From Devosia nitrariae (lineage in GTDB: Bacteria; Pseudomonadota; Alphaproteobacteria; Rhizobiales; Devosiaceae): 64,000 bases of DNA. A model generated the notes under the pieces. That model was not told the DNA's origin and made no database searches. It saw only the letters and a list, made by a program, of their open reading frames with translations. Shown here piece by piece: positions 41,606 to 51,575 of this stretch (within the stretch, counting starts at the first letter, position 1; the number at the start of each line of letters is the position of its first letter). The stretch covers positions 1 through 64,000 of the forward strand of contig NZ_BSNS01000001.1 of assembly GCF_030160115.1 (NCBI RefSeq), written 5' to 3'. Position numbers and translations under genes: made by a program.

Positions 41606-42703
41606 TTAATTAATGATTTCTTGTACCATTTCTTGAAAAATATTTACCCGTTCCTTGAACAAGCTGGGCGTGTTCGTTGCGGCGTCGATGGATTTTCTAA
41701 AGATTGGATCTTCGAATTTGTCCTTAAACGCGGAAACGATCGCGTCCTTATTGTTCAGGAGATCTATTTCCTCAAAATCCATAAATCCGAACATCTGCAC
41801 GTCAAAAAGCGCCGCTAAAACCTGCTTGCGCCATTCGACTTTCTCCGGCTGCCACCTTTGGAATGTGTGGGTATCGAATACCATTCTGGCTTTGCGCAGG
41901 GCGCGCACAAAACTATCTTCTAAGAGCCGGAGTTGAGCGTCATCTGCTTTCCGATGTGCCAACATATATCTATCCATCGTAAGCCGCACACCCCCGGAAA
42001 AAGACTGAAGATCGTCCTTAAAAGTGAAAAACCTAAGTACAAACTCCGCGTCTCTCATTTCTCTGTATATGGCCGAAGATTCTTTCGATTTTATATTTAA
42101 AGCTCTATGGAAATCAGCACTCTCCGCCAGTTTCATAATTAAATTGTTTAGCGGACCTGTATATGCGTTGTTCCTTATTTCCTGTGGATTTGCTGCCGCC
42201 CCGCCAGTATTTAGTCGTTGAAATACCTCGTTCTTAACGTCAACGTCTGACTGCTTTAATATTATAACGGCCCTTATAGTTGGTCGGGTTTTGAGTACTA
42301 TCTGCAACTGGCGTGGAAGTTCGGAGAACTTCCTCCCATTGACGTCGCTGAAAACTTCTAATCCAGACAGAGAAAATCTATCACTAAGAAACGATGTTAT
42401 CGCGGTTAGTCGCTGTTTTCCGTCGATTATGGAATAAGTCCCAAGCTCATCTTCGTTTAGAAAAATTGGCGGAATGGGAACATTGATAAGAAACGACTCT
42501 ATGAGCTTAGACTGACGTTTCAAATCCCACCGATTTCGCCTCTGAAATGAAGGCGAAAGGTCGATGACACCGTCCTCGGTGAGAGTTTGGAGGGTGCTTA
42601 GGTTGTAATCGACGGAGGCCGTTACAAGCTCTCGTTGTTTCTGGGTCCAGAAGTCTAAGGTTTCCTGAATTTCTTCGATTTCAGTGTCGTCGATATCGGC
42701 CAC
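41606..42703 (-). CDS. DUF262 (GmrSD N-terminal-like, ParB/Srx fold) protein
   Basis: The 365-residue protein carries the DUF262 motifs FQRRNRW (residues 53-59) and YSIIDGKQRLTAI (DGKQRL at 94-99, the nucleotide-hydrolysing DGQQR-type loop), with RLNTGGAAANPQEIRNNAY further on. GmrS and SspE use this domain to hydrolyse nucleotide and drive restriction of modified DNA, but here the DUF1524 HNH nuclease half is absent and the C-terminus (about 200-365) is helical. GTG 42703 has AGGAG six bases upstream. Line 42061-42120 has 21 G+C of 60 against 36 of 60 in uvrB at 43201-43260. It forms an operon with the HEPN gene. Confidence 0.88.
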   Translation of the reverse strand: MADIDDTEIEEIQETLDFWTQKQRELVTASVDYNLSTLQTLTEDGVIDLSPSFQRRNRWDLKRQSKLIESFLINVPIPPIFLNEDELGTYSIIDGKQRLTAITSFLSDRFSLSGLEVFSDVNGRKFSELPRQLQIVLKTRPTIRAVIILKQSDVDVKNEVFQRLNTGGAAANPQEIRNNAYTGPLNNLIMKLAESADFHRALNIKSKESSAIYREMRDAEFVLRFFTFKDDLQSFSGGVRLTMDRYMLAHRKADDAQLRLLEDSFVRALRKARMVFDTHTFQRWQPEKVEWRKQVLAALFDVQMFGFMDFEEIDLLNNKDAIVSAFKDKFEDPIFRKSIDAATNTPSLFKERVNIFQEMVQEIIN

Positions 42704-42754
42704 AGATCACTCCTCAAGCAGGATTGTGGTAATGGATCAGGTTTTTCCGGGTTT

Positions 42755-42791
42755 GCAACTACAAATCTGCCTATGAAGTGAATGTAGTTGC
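42755..42791. promoter_or_regulatory. Perfect inverted repeat upstream of DUF262
   Basis: GCAACTACA (42755-42763) and TGTAGTTGC (42783-42791) are perfect 9-bp arms 19 bases apart, 52 bases before the DUF262 start codon. It may be an operator for self-control of the two-gene module or a hairpin in its leader. Confidence 0.5.
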
Positions 42792-42817
42792 CTTATCTAG
42801 CTCGCAAGGAAACCAGG

Positions 42818-42912
42818 GTTGTGGGACTGCGTGCGTGCCTCTCATGCCGCGCTGAGAGCGGCGGGGGTCGACAACCTCCTCCACTTGTCTAGAGTTGCGC
42901 CTCCCACAAACC
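42818..42912. other. Possible structured element
   Basis: GGTTGTGGGA (42818-42827) can pair with TCCCACAAACC (42902-42912), enclosing a CTCTCA/TGAGAG stem that overlaps an alternative GCCGC/GCGGC stem. The size and nested pairing would suit a small RNA or an attachment-site remnant, but no known family is recognised. Either strand could be the active one. Confidence 0.25.
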
Positions 42913-42964
42913 TGCGTCTGTCGAGCGCGTGAGGTGGATCAATGAAATGATGTACCCGTTTTGG

Positions 42965-43019
42965 GTATTTAGCTCCATCAGCCGCAGCCGCTTCACGACT
43001 TCCAGGGGTCGCGCTGCCA
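42965..43019 (-). pseudogene. Degraded copy of the 3' end of uvrB
   Basis: On the minus strand these bases encode AARPLEVVKRLRLMELNTQNG, which lines up with the last residues of the intact UvrB beginning at 43195 ([21 protein letters not shown]). The DNA is similar but clearly diverged. There is no open gene around it. It marks the inner edge of the AT-rich island next to uvrB. Confidence 0.5.
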
Positions 43020-43177
43020 TTCGATCGTAGCTCTCATGGCCTTCTCACCTAGATCTCTCCGTCGGAAAATATTGCTTCGCGGGGAGGTTTGAAGTCTCGA
43101 AGGTTCGAAAGGTCGATCTCAGTCCTTTGCCGTGCACCTCGACGACAATGGGCTCCATTTCCCCAGTCCCTCGGATA

Positions 43178-43192
43178 GAGGCCCATGGCCTC
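43178..43192 (-). terminator. Hairpin at the end of uvrB
   Basis: GAGGCC, CAT, GGCCTC form a perfect 6-bp stem starting two bases after the uvrB stop. No T-run follows, so termination would be weak or rho-assisted. Confidence 0.35.
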
Positions 43193-43194
43193 GA

Positions 43195-45795
<2,601 letters not shown>

Positions 45796-45965
45796 GGTCA
45801 GGTCTCGTCGGAACGGTCGGGCGGAATGGGGTGAGCGGCACCATAGATAGGTGCCGTGTCACATCCTGTCAGCAGCAGCGTGGTAAAATCGGGTTGTATC
45901 CCAGTTCGAAATTCGTAGCTGTCGAAGTCGCGCATTTTGCGGCAAGCCGGGCGCAAAGTCCCGCG

Positions 45966-46346
45966 CTAATCGTGCACCTGATGCACCGCTTCGAGCCGCC
46001 AGCCGTCAGGGTCGATGACGAATGCGGCGTAGAAAGTCGGCGAGTAGTGCGGCCTTAGCCCTGGCGGTCCGTTGTCGGTCCCTCCGTTGGCGATGCCCGC
46101 CGCGTGAAAGGCGTCCACCGCCGCATGGTCGGGGGCGTTGAAGGCGAGATGGAACCCCTCACCGGGAGGCGCCGCGCCTGATGTCTCGATGATCTTGAGC
46201 GGTTCGCTGCGTCGACCGGCAGGCCCATAGCCGATGGCGTCAGCGTCGGTCCACATGCGAACGACGCCGAGGGGTGCGAGGGCTGCGTCATAGAAGGTGG
46301 CGGCTCTGGTGATGTCTTTGACGCAGATCGAGAGATGTCCGAGCAT
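45966..46346 (-). CDS. VOC-family (glyoxalase/dioxygenase fold) protein
   Basis: The 126-residue protein reads as one VOC domain: LGHLSICVKDITRAATFYDAALAPLGV at the start (metal His4), GFHLAFNAPDHAAVDAFHAAGIANGG and YYAAFVIDPDGWRLEAVHQ-like ending (FYAAFVIDPDGWRLEAVHQ). It probably binds a divalent metal and acts on a small molecule. ATG 46346 was chosen because the VOC fold starts there; the frame runs to 46562 through repeat DNA. It stands alone. Confidence 0.85.
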   Translation of the reverse strand: MLGHLSICVKDITRAATFYDAALAPLGVVRMWTDADAIGYGPAGRRSEPLKIIETSGAAPPGEGFHLAFNAPDHAAVDAFHAAGIANGGTDNGPPGLRPHYSPTFYAAFVIDPDGWRLEAVHQVHD

Positions 46347-46454
46347 CGATTGACCTCGTGCATGGTGGGCCGTTTGAACTGAAGGCTGTCGCAGACGACT
46401 CTTACCATGGAGAGAACAAAAAGGGAACGGGGTGGCGCCGGCAATTCCTGTTCG

Positions 46455-46677
46455 CACACCTTGCGGCTGTGGTGGTATCTCGGGATGGATCCCGACCTTC
46501 GTCGGGATGACAGCGAGGTTGTGGGCGTTGCGGTGCCAAGCACCGACACCCCAGATGCACACAACATCATTCCTGCTGCGGCTTCGGCTTTTGGATCACC
46601 GCCTCAACTCCCCCGATGTCACCCCGACGGAGGTCGGGGCCCATCCTGGGAGGCATCGCCAGCCGCAAGGTGTGTGA
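46455..46677. repeat. Two facing palindromic repeats
   Basis: Copies at 46455-46518 (CACACCTTGCGGCTGT, then ATCCCGACCTTCGTCGGGAT) and 46610-46677 (TCACCCCGACGGAGGTCGGG, then AGCCGCAAGGTGTGTG) have the shared CTTGCGGCTG tail but a different palindrome core (CCCGACxxxGTCGGG), showing a core variant of the family. The remaining gap between 46347 and 46743 shows no gene. Confidence 0.7.
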
Positions 46678-46743
46678 ATAAGGCACAGAACGCGTGCAAA
46701 TCTTGCTTTTGTGTCCGCTGAAGCGTTCGGAGTTGGGCGCGTG

Positions 46744-47448
46744 TCAGGCGCGGGCCCGCGCCCCCGCCCGGATACCCGAACGCAGGCGGGCGAAGACGAC
46801 GGCGTGCAGGATGAGGTAGAGCGGCACCAGTACGGTTGGAATCAGGCTCCACGGCAGCGTCTGGATCGCGTCCGAGCCCGGGCCGGCGTGGATGAGCTGG
46901 AAGGCGTAGCCGTTGAACGACAAGGTGCCGAGGGCGACGGCGAGCAGCAGATCGAGGGCGCCGAAAACGTTCCAGGCCGCGATGGCAAAGGGCGCTGCGG
47001 CAAGGCGCGGGACCAGCAGCAGGCCGGCGGCCGCGACGCCGGTGATGACGTCGCCCCACCCGGCCGAAAACGGGAAGGGACCAGCCATCGCCTGCGCGGC
47101 GGCGAGCAGCAGGAAGAAGGCTCCGAAGACGCGCAGGATGTTGAGGGCAAGGATGGTGGCGAGCGGTATGCCCAGAAGGGCGCGGCGCGCGCCGGGCGAA
47201 ACGAGTGCGGACGCTCCCGCCGCCAGTAGCGGAAACGCGACCATGATGCCGATAACGGGCAAATCGAGGGCGAAATCGCGCCCGAAGGCGCCTGTGGCGG
47301 CAAGTGCCACCTGCAGACCGATCCAGGCCCCCGAGATCGCCAGCAGGGCAACGCGCGTCGTGGGCCGAACATCGAGATGAAAGAGGGTGACGCCATAAGT
47401 GACGGCGACCGCCAGGACCAGCAACCAGAAACCGAAGAAGTCGAGCAT
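46744..47448 (-). CDS. Hypothetical membrane protein, MarR-linked
   Basis: The 234-residue protein has about seven hydrophobic helices, including LDFFGFWLLVLAVAVTYGVTLF at the N-terminus, LLGIPLATILALNILRVFGAFFLLLAAAQAMAG in the middle and LPWSLIPTVLVPLYLILHAVVFARL at the end. I do not recognise a function. It lies 44 bases downstream of a MarR gene on the same strand, and that gap contains a palindrome also found in front of the MarR gene, so it is the probable target of that regulator. Confidence 0.75.
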   Translation of the reverse strand: MLDFFGFWLLVLAVAVTYGVTLFHLDVRPTTRVALLAISGAWIGLQVALAATGAFGRDFALDLPVIGIMVAFPLLAAGASALVSPGARRALLGIPLATILALNILRVFGAFFLLLAAAQAMAGPFPFSAGWGDVITGVAAAGLLLVPRLAAAPFAIAAWNVFGALDLLLAVALGTLSFNGYAFQLIHAGPGSDAIQTLPWSLIPTVLVPLYLILHAVVFARLRSGIRAGARARA

Positions 47449-47464
47449 TTCATCACCTTTTTAA

Positions 47465-47476
47465 GTGTAGATACAC
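47465..47476. promoter_or_regulatory. Candidate MarR operator, site A
   Basis: GTGTAGATACAC is a perfect 12-base palindrome 17 bases before the membrane protein start; an overlapping CACGTTTACGTG (47474-47485) is near-palindromic. It agrees in 10 of 12 positions with site B in front of the MarR gene. Confidence 0.55.
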
Positions 47477-47492
47477 GTTTACGTGCAAATGT

Positions 47493-47861
47493 TCAGGCAC
47501 TCGCCTCCGCCTGCGCCTGTCTCCAGGCGGGAAGGGCCGCGGCCGCGGCCTCGCGCCCGAGGCGAGTGACGGAAACGATGCGCTCGCGCGCATCCTTGCC
47601 AGGCCTGATCTGCACCAGCGACTTCCCCAGGGCGAGGCCGAGATTGCGGGTGAGGGTCGTGCGCTCGATGCCGAGGAGGTCGGCGAGGGTTGAGATGGTG
47701 GTGGGACCGGCGAGAATGAGCGTTGTCAGCAGCGAGAACTGGTTGATGCTCAACCCGTGCGGGCGCAGCTTTTCGTCGTAGAGGCGCGTGAGCCGCGCGG
47801 CCGTCCGGCGGGCAGAGAGGCAGGCACAATCCCGACACTCGGTGAAATCGACGGCGTCCAT
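47493..47861 (-). CDS. MarR-family regulator with Cys-rich N-terminus
   Basis: The 122-residue protein has an N-terminal FTECRDCACLSARRTAARLTRLYDEKL segment with three Cys, the helix-turn-helix TISTLADLLGIERTTLTRNLGLALGKSL and the wing KDARERIVSVTRLGREA. The Cys cluster near the dimer interface suggests thiol or oxidant sensing, which is an inference. ATG 47861 (MDAVDFTECRDC) is preferred to upstream frame. Matching palindromes lie in front of this gene and in front of the membrane protein gene downstream. Confidence 0.88.
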   Translation of the reverse strand: MDAVDFTECRDCACLSARRTAARLTRLYDEKLRPHGLSINQFSLLTTLILAGPTTISTLADLLGIERTTLTRNLGLALGKSLVQIRPGKDARERIVSVTRLGREAAAAALPAWRQAQAEASA

Positions 47862-47869
47862 GACATTAT

Positions 47870-47881
47870 GTGTATATGCAC
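47870..47881. promoter_or_regulatory. Candidate MarR operator, site B
   Basis: GTGTATATGCAC lies eight bases upstream of the MarR start codon and differs from site A (GTGTAGATACAC) at only two positions. This suggests autoregulation. Confidence 0.5.
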
Positions 47882-47922
47882 CTAAATCCGTTGCAAAGCG
47901 AAACGTCGATGGCCGGACGACA

Positions 47923-48345
47923 TTAGATGGCGAATTCGTACAGCGGATCGCCGCCGTCGATATAGAGCTTGCCGCCGGGAACGAGGGCGGCACGCAGGCG
48001 AGCGCGGGCTTTCTCGCCGGCTTGCGGATAGCGGCCGTCGAAGGCACCGACACGGATGGCGACGGCGAGGTCGAAAGGCGCTTCGCCGGGAAGAAGCTCG
48101 AAGTCTTCGGCGGCGGATTGGCGCACGCTCATGCGGCCTGACTCGATCTCGTCAGCGCAGCCGGCCTCAGCCTGGGCTACGGCGGTTGCCGAGCGGTCGA
48201 CGGCGAGCACGTGGCCGTCGCCGATGCGGGCGGCGATCTCGCGGGCCATGGCGCCGGGACCGCAGCCGATCTCGAGCACGCGCAGGCCGGGGCGCAGCGG
48301 CAGGGCATCGACGATGGCGGCAAGGCGGGGCGAAAGGGCAGGCAT
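47923..48345 (-). CDS. SAM-dependent class I methyltransferase
   Basis: The 140-residue protein has methyltransferase motif I (GLRVLEIGCGPGAMAREIAARIG), the acidic end of strand 2 (HVLAVDRSATAV) and motif near MSVRQSAAEDFELLP. It is short: after strand 4 (PFDLAVAIRVGAFDGRYP) only one further helix-strand unit (LVPGGKLYIDGG) is present, so the usual C-terminal strands are missing or it is a compact member. The substrate is unknown. It precedes the MarR gene on the same strand by about 60 bases. Confidence 0.82.
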   Translation of the reverse strand: MPALSPRLAAIVDALPLRPGLRVLEIGCGPGAMAREIAARIGDGHVLAVDRSATAVAQAEAGCADEIESGRMSVRQSAAEDFELLPGEAPFDLAVAIRVGAFDGRYPQAGEKARARLRAALVPGGKLYIDGGDPLYEFAI

Positions 48346-48462
48346 GGGGGCACCTTGGAGGAACGGTCGCGGGCGAGGTTAGGATGGTCGCGCGAAGCTG
48401 ACCAGCCGGGGAGTTGCAATGGCTTTCATGCCCGGCGCCCGGGGCGCGGGCACCCTCCACTT

Positions 48463-48666
48463 AACAGCCACCGAATGTCATCCTCGCGCAGGCGAGGACC
48501 CAGCCCTGAACGCATCACGAGGCACGGAAAGGGGTGGTTGGTTGTGCAACCGCCCCCCTTGAAGGGAGGGATTGAGGGTGGATGCCCTGTTCACACACCT
48601 TGCGGCTGGCGCTACACCTCAGGCTGGGTCCTCGCCTGCGCGAGGATGACATCCGGTGGGTGGGGC
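48463..48666. repeat. Two GATGACA-type palindromic repeats in facing order
   Basis: Copies at 48463-48540 (ATGTCATCCTCGCGCAGGCG, then AGGCACGGAAAGG) and 48591-48666 (ACACCTTGCGGCTGG, then GTCCTCGCCTGCGCGAGGAT) repeat the arrangement seen at 37698-37893. A CCCCCCTTGAAGGGAGGG block sits between them. The gap from 48346 to 48711 has no gene. Confidence 0.72.
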
Positions 48667-48711
48667 GAGCGCCCGTGGCAAGAGCCGGCCGTTTCAGAAG
48701 CCAAGCGCGCC

Positions 48712-49269
48712 TCAAGTCAGCTCCCCCAGCAGATAACGCTGTAGCGTCGCGCCGATGGCGGCGACGGCCGTCTCTCTGGACAGGTCGGCATCGGTGAGGC
48801 CGAGGACGTAGCGGGTATAGGCGAGGCCGAGCATCTGGCTGGCGACGAGGGCGGCGCGGTGGCGGGCGTCCCCCGGCGCCCCGAGTTGCGTGACGAGGCC
48901 GACGACCTGCTCGGCAAGGACGGTGCGGATGCGCTCGGCGGCTTCGGCATTCGTGGCGGCGGTGCGGATGAGGACGCGCAGCAGGTCGTCCTCGGCATTG
49001 CCTTCCCAGCGGGCGAAGAAGAAGCGGACCAGAGTCTCGCCCAGGCGGTCGCGCGGGACGTCGGAGAGATCGGGAAAGCCGAGGTCGATCGAGACGGACT
49101 CGGCAAAGAGCTGCTCCTTGCCGCCGAAATAACGGTTGATCAGTGCCGGGTTCACCCCGGCTTCGGCGGCGATGGCCCGCACGGTGGTGCGCTCATAGCC
49201 GTGCTCGGCAAAGTACTGGCGGGCCGCCGCCACCAGCTTCCGGCGCGTTTCGTCGGCGTTTCGTGCCAT
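48712..49269 (-). CDS. TetR-family transcriptional regulator
   Basis: The 185-residue protein has the TetR helix-turn-helix (about 8-55, TRRKLVAAARQYFAEHGYERTTVRAIAAEAGVNPALINRYFGGKEQLFAES) and a helical ligand-binding domain of the PsrA/YcdC-like C-terminal type (RTAATNAEAAERIRTVLAEQVV). It is divergent from an FAD monooxygenase gene, and two matching palindromes lie between them, so it most likely represses that gene and itself. Confidence 0.92.
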   Translation of the reverse strand: MARNADETRRKLVAAARQYFAEHGYERTTVRAIAAEAGVNPALINRYFGGKEQLFAESVSIDLGFPDLSDVPRDRLGETLVRFFFARWEGNAEDDLLRVLIRTAATNAEAAERIRTVLAEQVVGLVTQLGAPGDARHRAALVASQMLGLAYTRYVLGLTDADLSRETAVAAIGATLQRYLLGELT

Positions 49270-49280
49270 CGCGGGTCTCA

Positions 49281-49336
49281 TGTAAACACGTGTTGACTTC
49301 GCTGGTTGCCCCAGCCTATGTAAACACATGTTTACA
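49281..49336. promoter_or_regulatory. Two TetR operator candidates
   Basis: Site 1 (49281-49296, TGTAAACACGTGTTGA) contains the perfect palindrome AACACGTGTT. Site 2 (49319-49336, TGTAAACACATGTTTACA) is an 18-base palindrome with one mismatched pair. They share TGTAAACAC and their centres are 38 bases apart, between the TetR gene and the monooxygenase gene. Confidence 0.65.
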
Positions 49337-49357
49337 ACGCTGGAATGGAGAAAGGCA

Positions 49358-50500
49358 ATGGCAGAAGAGACGGACGTACTGATCGTGGGGGCAGGGCCCG
49401 CAGGGCTCGCCACGGCCATAGGCCTGGCGCAGCAGGGCATCGACTTCGTTGTCCTCGATGCGCTGCCCGAAGCGCAGAACACCTCGCGGGCCGCAGTCCT
49501 GCACGCGGCAACGCTCGAGGCGCTGGGCGGTTTGGGGGTGACTGAGACGATGATCGCGCAAGGCATCAAGGTGCCGCACTTTCGCGTCCGCGACCGCGAC
49601 TCGGTGCTGCTGGACACCGACTTCTCGAAGCTCAAATCGCCGACGCCCTATACGCTGATGATCCCGCAGGACGAAAGCGAAGTCATCCTGATCGAGCGGC
49701 TGCGCGCGCTCGGCCATGAGGTGCAGAGGCCCGTGCGGGTCGTATCCGTCGAGCGCGGCGCCGACGGGGTCAGCGTGACCGCGGACGGGAAGGAGGGGAG
49801 TCGCAGCTTCACGGCGCGCTACATCGTCGGCGCGGACGGCGAGAAGAGCACGGTGCGCGAGGCCGCCGGCATCGGTTTTCCGGGGCATACCTACGGCTCG
49901 TTCCTGCTCGCTGACGTGCGCATGGACTGGCCGATCGAGCGGAATGAGGTGACGCTATTCTTCTCGGAAGCCGGCACTCTGGTGGTAGCGCCGATGTCGA
50001 AGGACCGGTACCGCGTCGTGGCGCAGATGCCGGGTGCGCCGTCGCAGCCAACGATAGCCGACGTGCAGGCAGTGATCGACGCCCGTGGCCCGCGCAGGGG
50101 TGCCAAGGTGCGCGAGCTTCTCTGGGGATCCCGCTTTCAGGTGCATCACAAGCTCGCTGATCGCTTCCGCGACGGGCCGTTCCTGCTGGTGGGCGATGCG
50201 GCGCATGTGCATAGTCCGGCCGGCGGGCAGGGGATGAATTTGGGCCTGCGGGATGCGAAGGCGCTGTCTGCCGCGCTGGCGGAAACGCTGCGCTCCGGCA
50301 GCCCGGCTCCCCTCGACGCCTATGCAGGCGAGCGGCGGGCGTCGGCTGAGGAAGTGTTGGAGATGACCGACCGCCTGACCAGGGTGGCAACGCTGACCAA
50401 TCCCGCGATGCGCTGGGTGCGCAACCGGATCATCCAGGCAGCATCCGCCCTTGGCGTCGTTCGCGTGAAGGCGGCGCTGACGCTGGCGGGGTATCGGTGA
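49358..50500 (+). CDS. FAD-dependent monooxygenase (PheA/TfdB type)
   Basis: The 380-residue flavoprotein has the N-terminal dinucleotide motif VLIVGAGPAGLATAIGLAQQG, the DG motif YIVGADGEKSTVREAAGI and the GD motif FLLVGDAAHVHSPAGGQGMNLGLRDA: the class A flavin monooxygenase set. Such enzymes hydroxylate phenols, polyketides or antibiotics with NAD(P)H and O2; the substrate is unknown. ATG 49358 has GGAGAAAGG upstream; an ATG at 49328 lies in the operator. The divergent TetR gene and shared operators suggest induction by the substrate, as in efflux or detoxification pairs. Confidence 0.9.
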   Translation: MAEETDVLIVGAGPAGLATAIGLAQQGIDFVVLDALPEAQNTSRAAVLHAATLEALGGLGVTETMIAQGIKVPHFRVRDRDSVLLDTDFSKLKSPTPYTLMIPQDESEVILIERLRALGHEVQRPVRVVSVERGADGVSVTADGKEGSRSFTARYIVGADGEKSTVREAAGIGFPGHTYGSFLLADVRMDWPIERNEVTLFFSEAGTLVVAPMSKDRYRVVAQMPGAPSQPTIADVQAVIDARGPRRGAKVRELLWGSRFQVHHKLADRFRDGPFLLVGDAAHVHSPAGGQGMNLGLRDAKALSAALAETLRSGSPAPLDAYAGERRASAEEVLEMTDRLTRVATLTNPAMRWVRNRIIQAASALGVVRVKAALTLAGYR

Positions 50501-50541
50501 GGGCAGGCGACTGCACCCGCGGCTGGATTCTAGCGCCGAAA

Positions 50542-51477
50542 CTATTCGGCCGCCGGTACGAGCTTGTCCACGGCGCAGTTCGCCTCTACCTGGGCCCGGC
50601 TCAGCCGTTCCGCCGCCAGATCGACGAAGGTCCTCACCGTCGGCGACAGGTGCCGGCTGGACGGATAGACCGCATATACGCCGCCCACCGCCGTCGCGTA
50701 ATCCGGCAGCACCCGCCGCAGTCGGCCATCCGCTATCGCGGGAGCGGCGGCCGAGGCCGGCAGTTGCGCGATGCCGAAGCCCTCGAGCGCGCCGCGCCCG
50801 GCGATCTCCATCGTGTTGGCCGAGATGCGGCCGCTCACCGCCACGGTCTCGGTGCCGTTCGGCCCCTCGAGTACCCACTGTGCTCCAGCCAGTTGCTGCC
50901 CGGCGATGATGCAATCGTGGTCGGACAGGTCGGTCGGCCGCTCCGGCATTCCCCGCTCCGCCAGATAGGCGGGGCTCGCGCACAGCACCTTGTGCGACGG
51001 CCCCAGCTTTCGCGCCACCAGCGTCGAATCGGTCAGCGCCCCGGTGCGGAAGGCCACGTCGATCCCCGCCTCCACCAGGTTGAGCTTATCGTCAGTCAAC
51101 AGCAGCTCGACCCTAGTGCTTGCGTAGCTCGCAAGGAACGCGAACACCGCCTCGGCAAGGAAGAATTCGGCAAAGCCAACCGGCGCCGAAATGCGGATGG
51201 TGCCCGACGGCTCGGCCCGTGCCGCGGCCAGCTGCTGGTTTGCTTCCTCGATGCTCCTCAACGCCACGCTGCTCTGTTCATAGTAGACGCGCCCGGCATC
51301 GGTGGGGCGCAAACTGCGGGTGGTGCGATGCAAGAGCCGCACCCCCACCTCCCGCTCTAGCCCGGCGATGCGCCGGCTGACGCTGGTCTTGGGCAGCCCG
51401 AGCTGCCGCGCGGCGCCGGTGAAGCTTCCCGCCTCGACCACCCGCGCAAAGATGGCGATGTCATTGAGGTCGAGCAT
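50542..51477 (-). CDS. LysR-family transcriptional regulator
   Basis: The 311-residue protein has the LysR helix-turn-helix (about 1-60, LNDIAIFARVVEAGSFTGAARQLGLPKTSVSRRIAGLEREVGVRLLHRTTR) and the substrate-binding domain (about 90-300, GTIRISAPVGFAEFFLAEAVFAFLASYASTRVELLL, GIDVAFRTGALTDSTLVARKLG). AGGAGG precedes ATG 51477. It is divergent from an NmrA-like gene, and ATTGCGGTTCAAT (51517-51529) between them fits the T-N11-A pattern of LysR sites. Confidence 0.92.
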   Translation of the reverse strand: MLDLNDIAIFARVVEAGSFTGAARQLGLPKTSVSRRIAGLEREVGVRLLHRTTRSLRPTDAGRVYYEQSSVALRSIEEANQQLAAARAEPSGTIRISAPVGFAEFFLAEAVFAFLASYASTRVELLLTDDKLNLVEAGIDVAFRTGALTDSTLVARKLGPSHKVLCASPAYLAERGMPERPTDLSDHDCIIAGQQLAGAQWVLEGPNGTETVAVSGRISANTMEIAGRGALEGFGIAQLPASAAAPAIADGRLRRVLPDYATAVGGVYAVYPSSRHLSPTVRTFVDLAAERLSRAQVEANCAVDKLVPAAE

Positions 51478-51575
51478 TGTAGCCTCCTGCGGTACGATGT
51501 TTCCCAACTATAGCGCATTGCGGTTCAATCGGCCAATCCCGAAATCTCCGTTGCAACCCACACGGAGATCGACAA

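Noticed and set aside
42818..42912. tRNA gene
   Set aside because: The outer stem is too long, there is no TTC-loop sequence or anticodon arm in place, and no tRNA was found anywhere in the window.
45796..45965. LexA (SOS) box upstream of uvrB
   Set aside because: No GAAC-N7-GAAC or GTTC-N7-GTTC direct repeat was found; only one partial GAAC is present.
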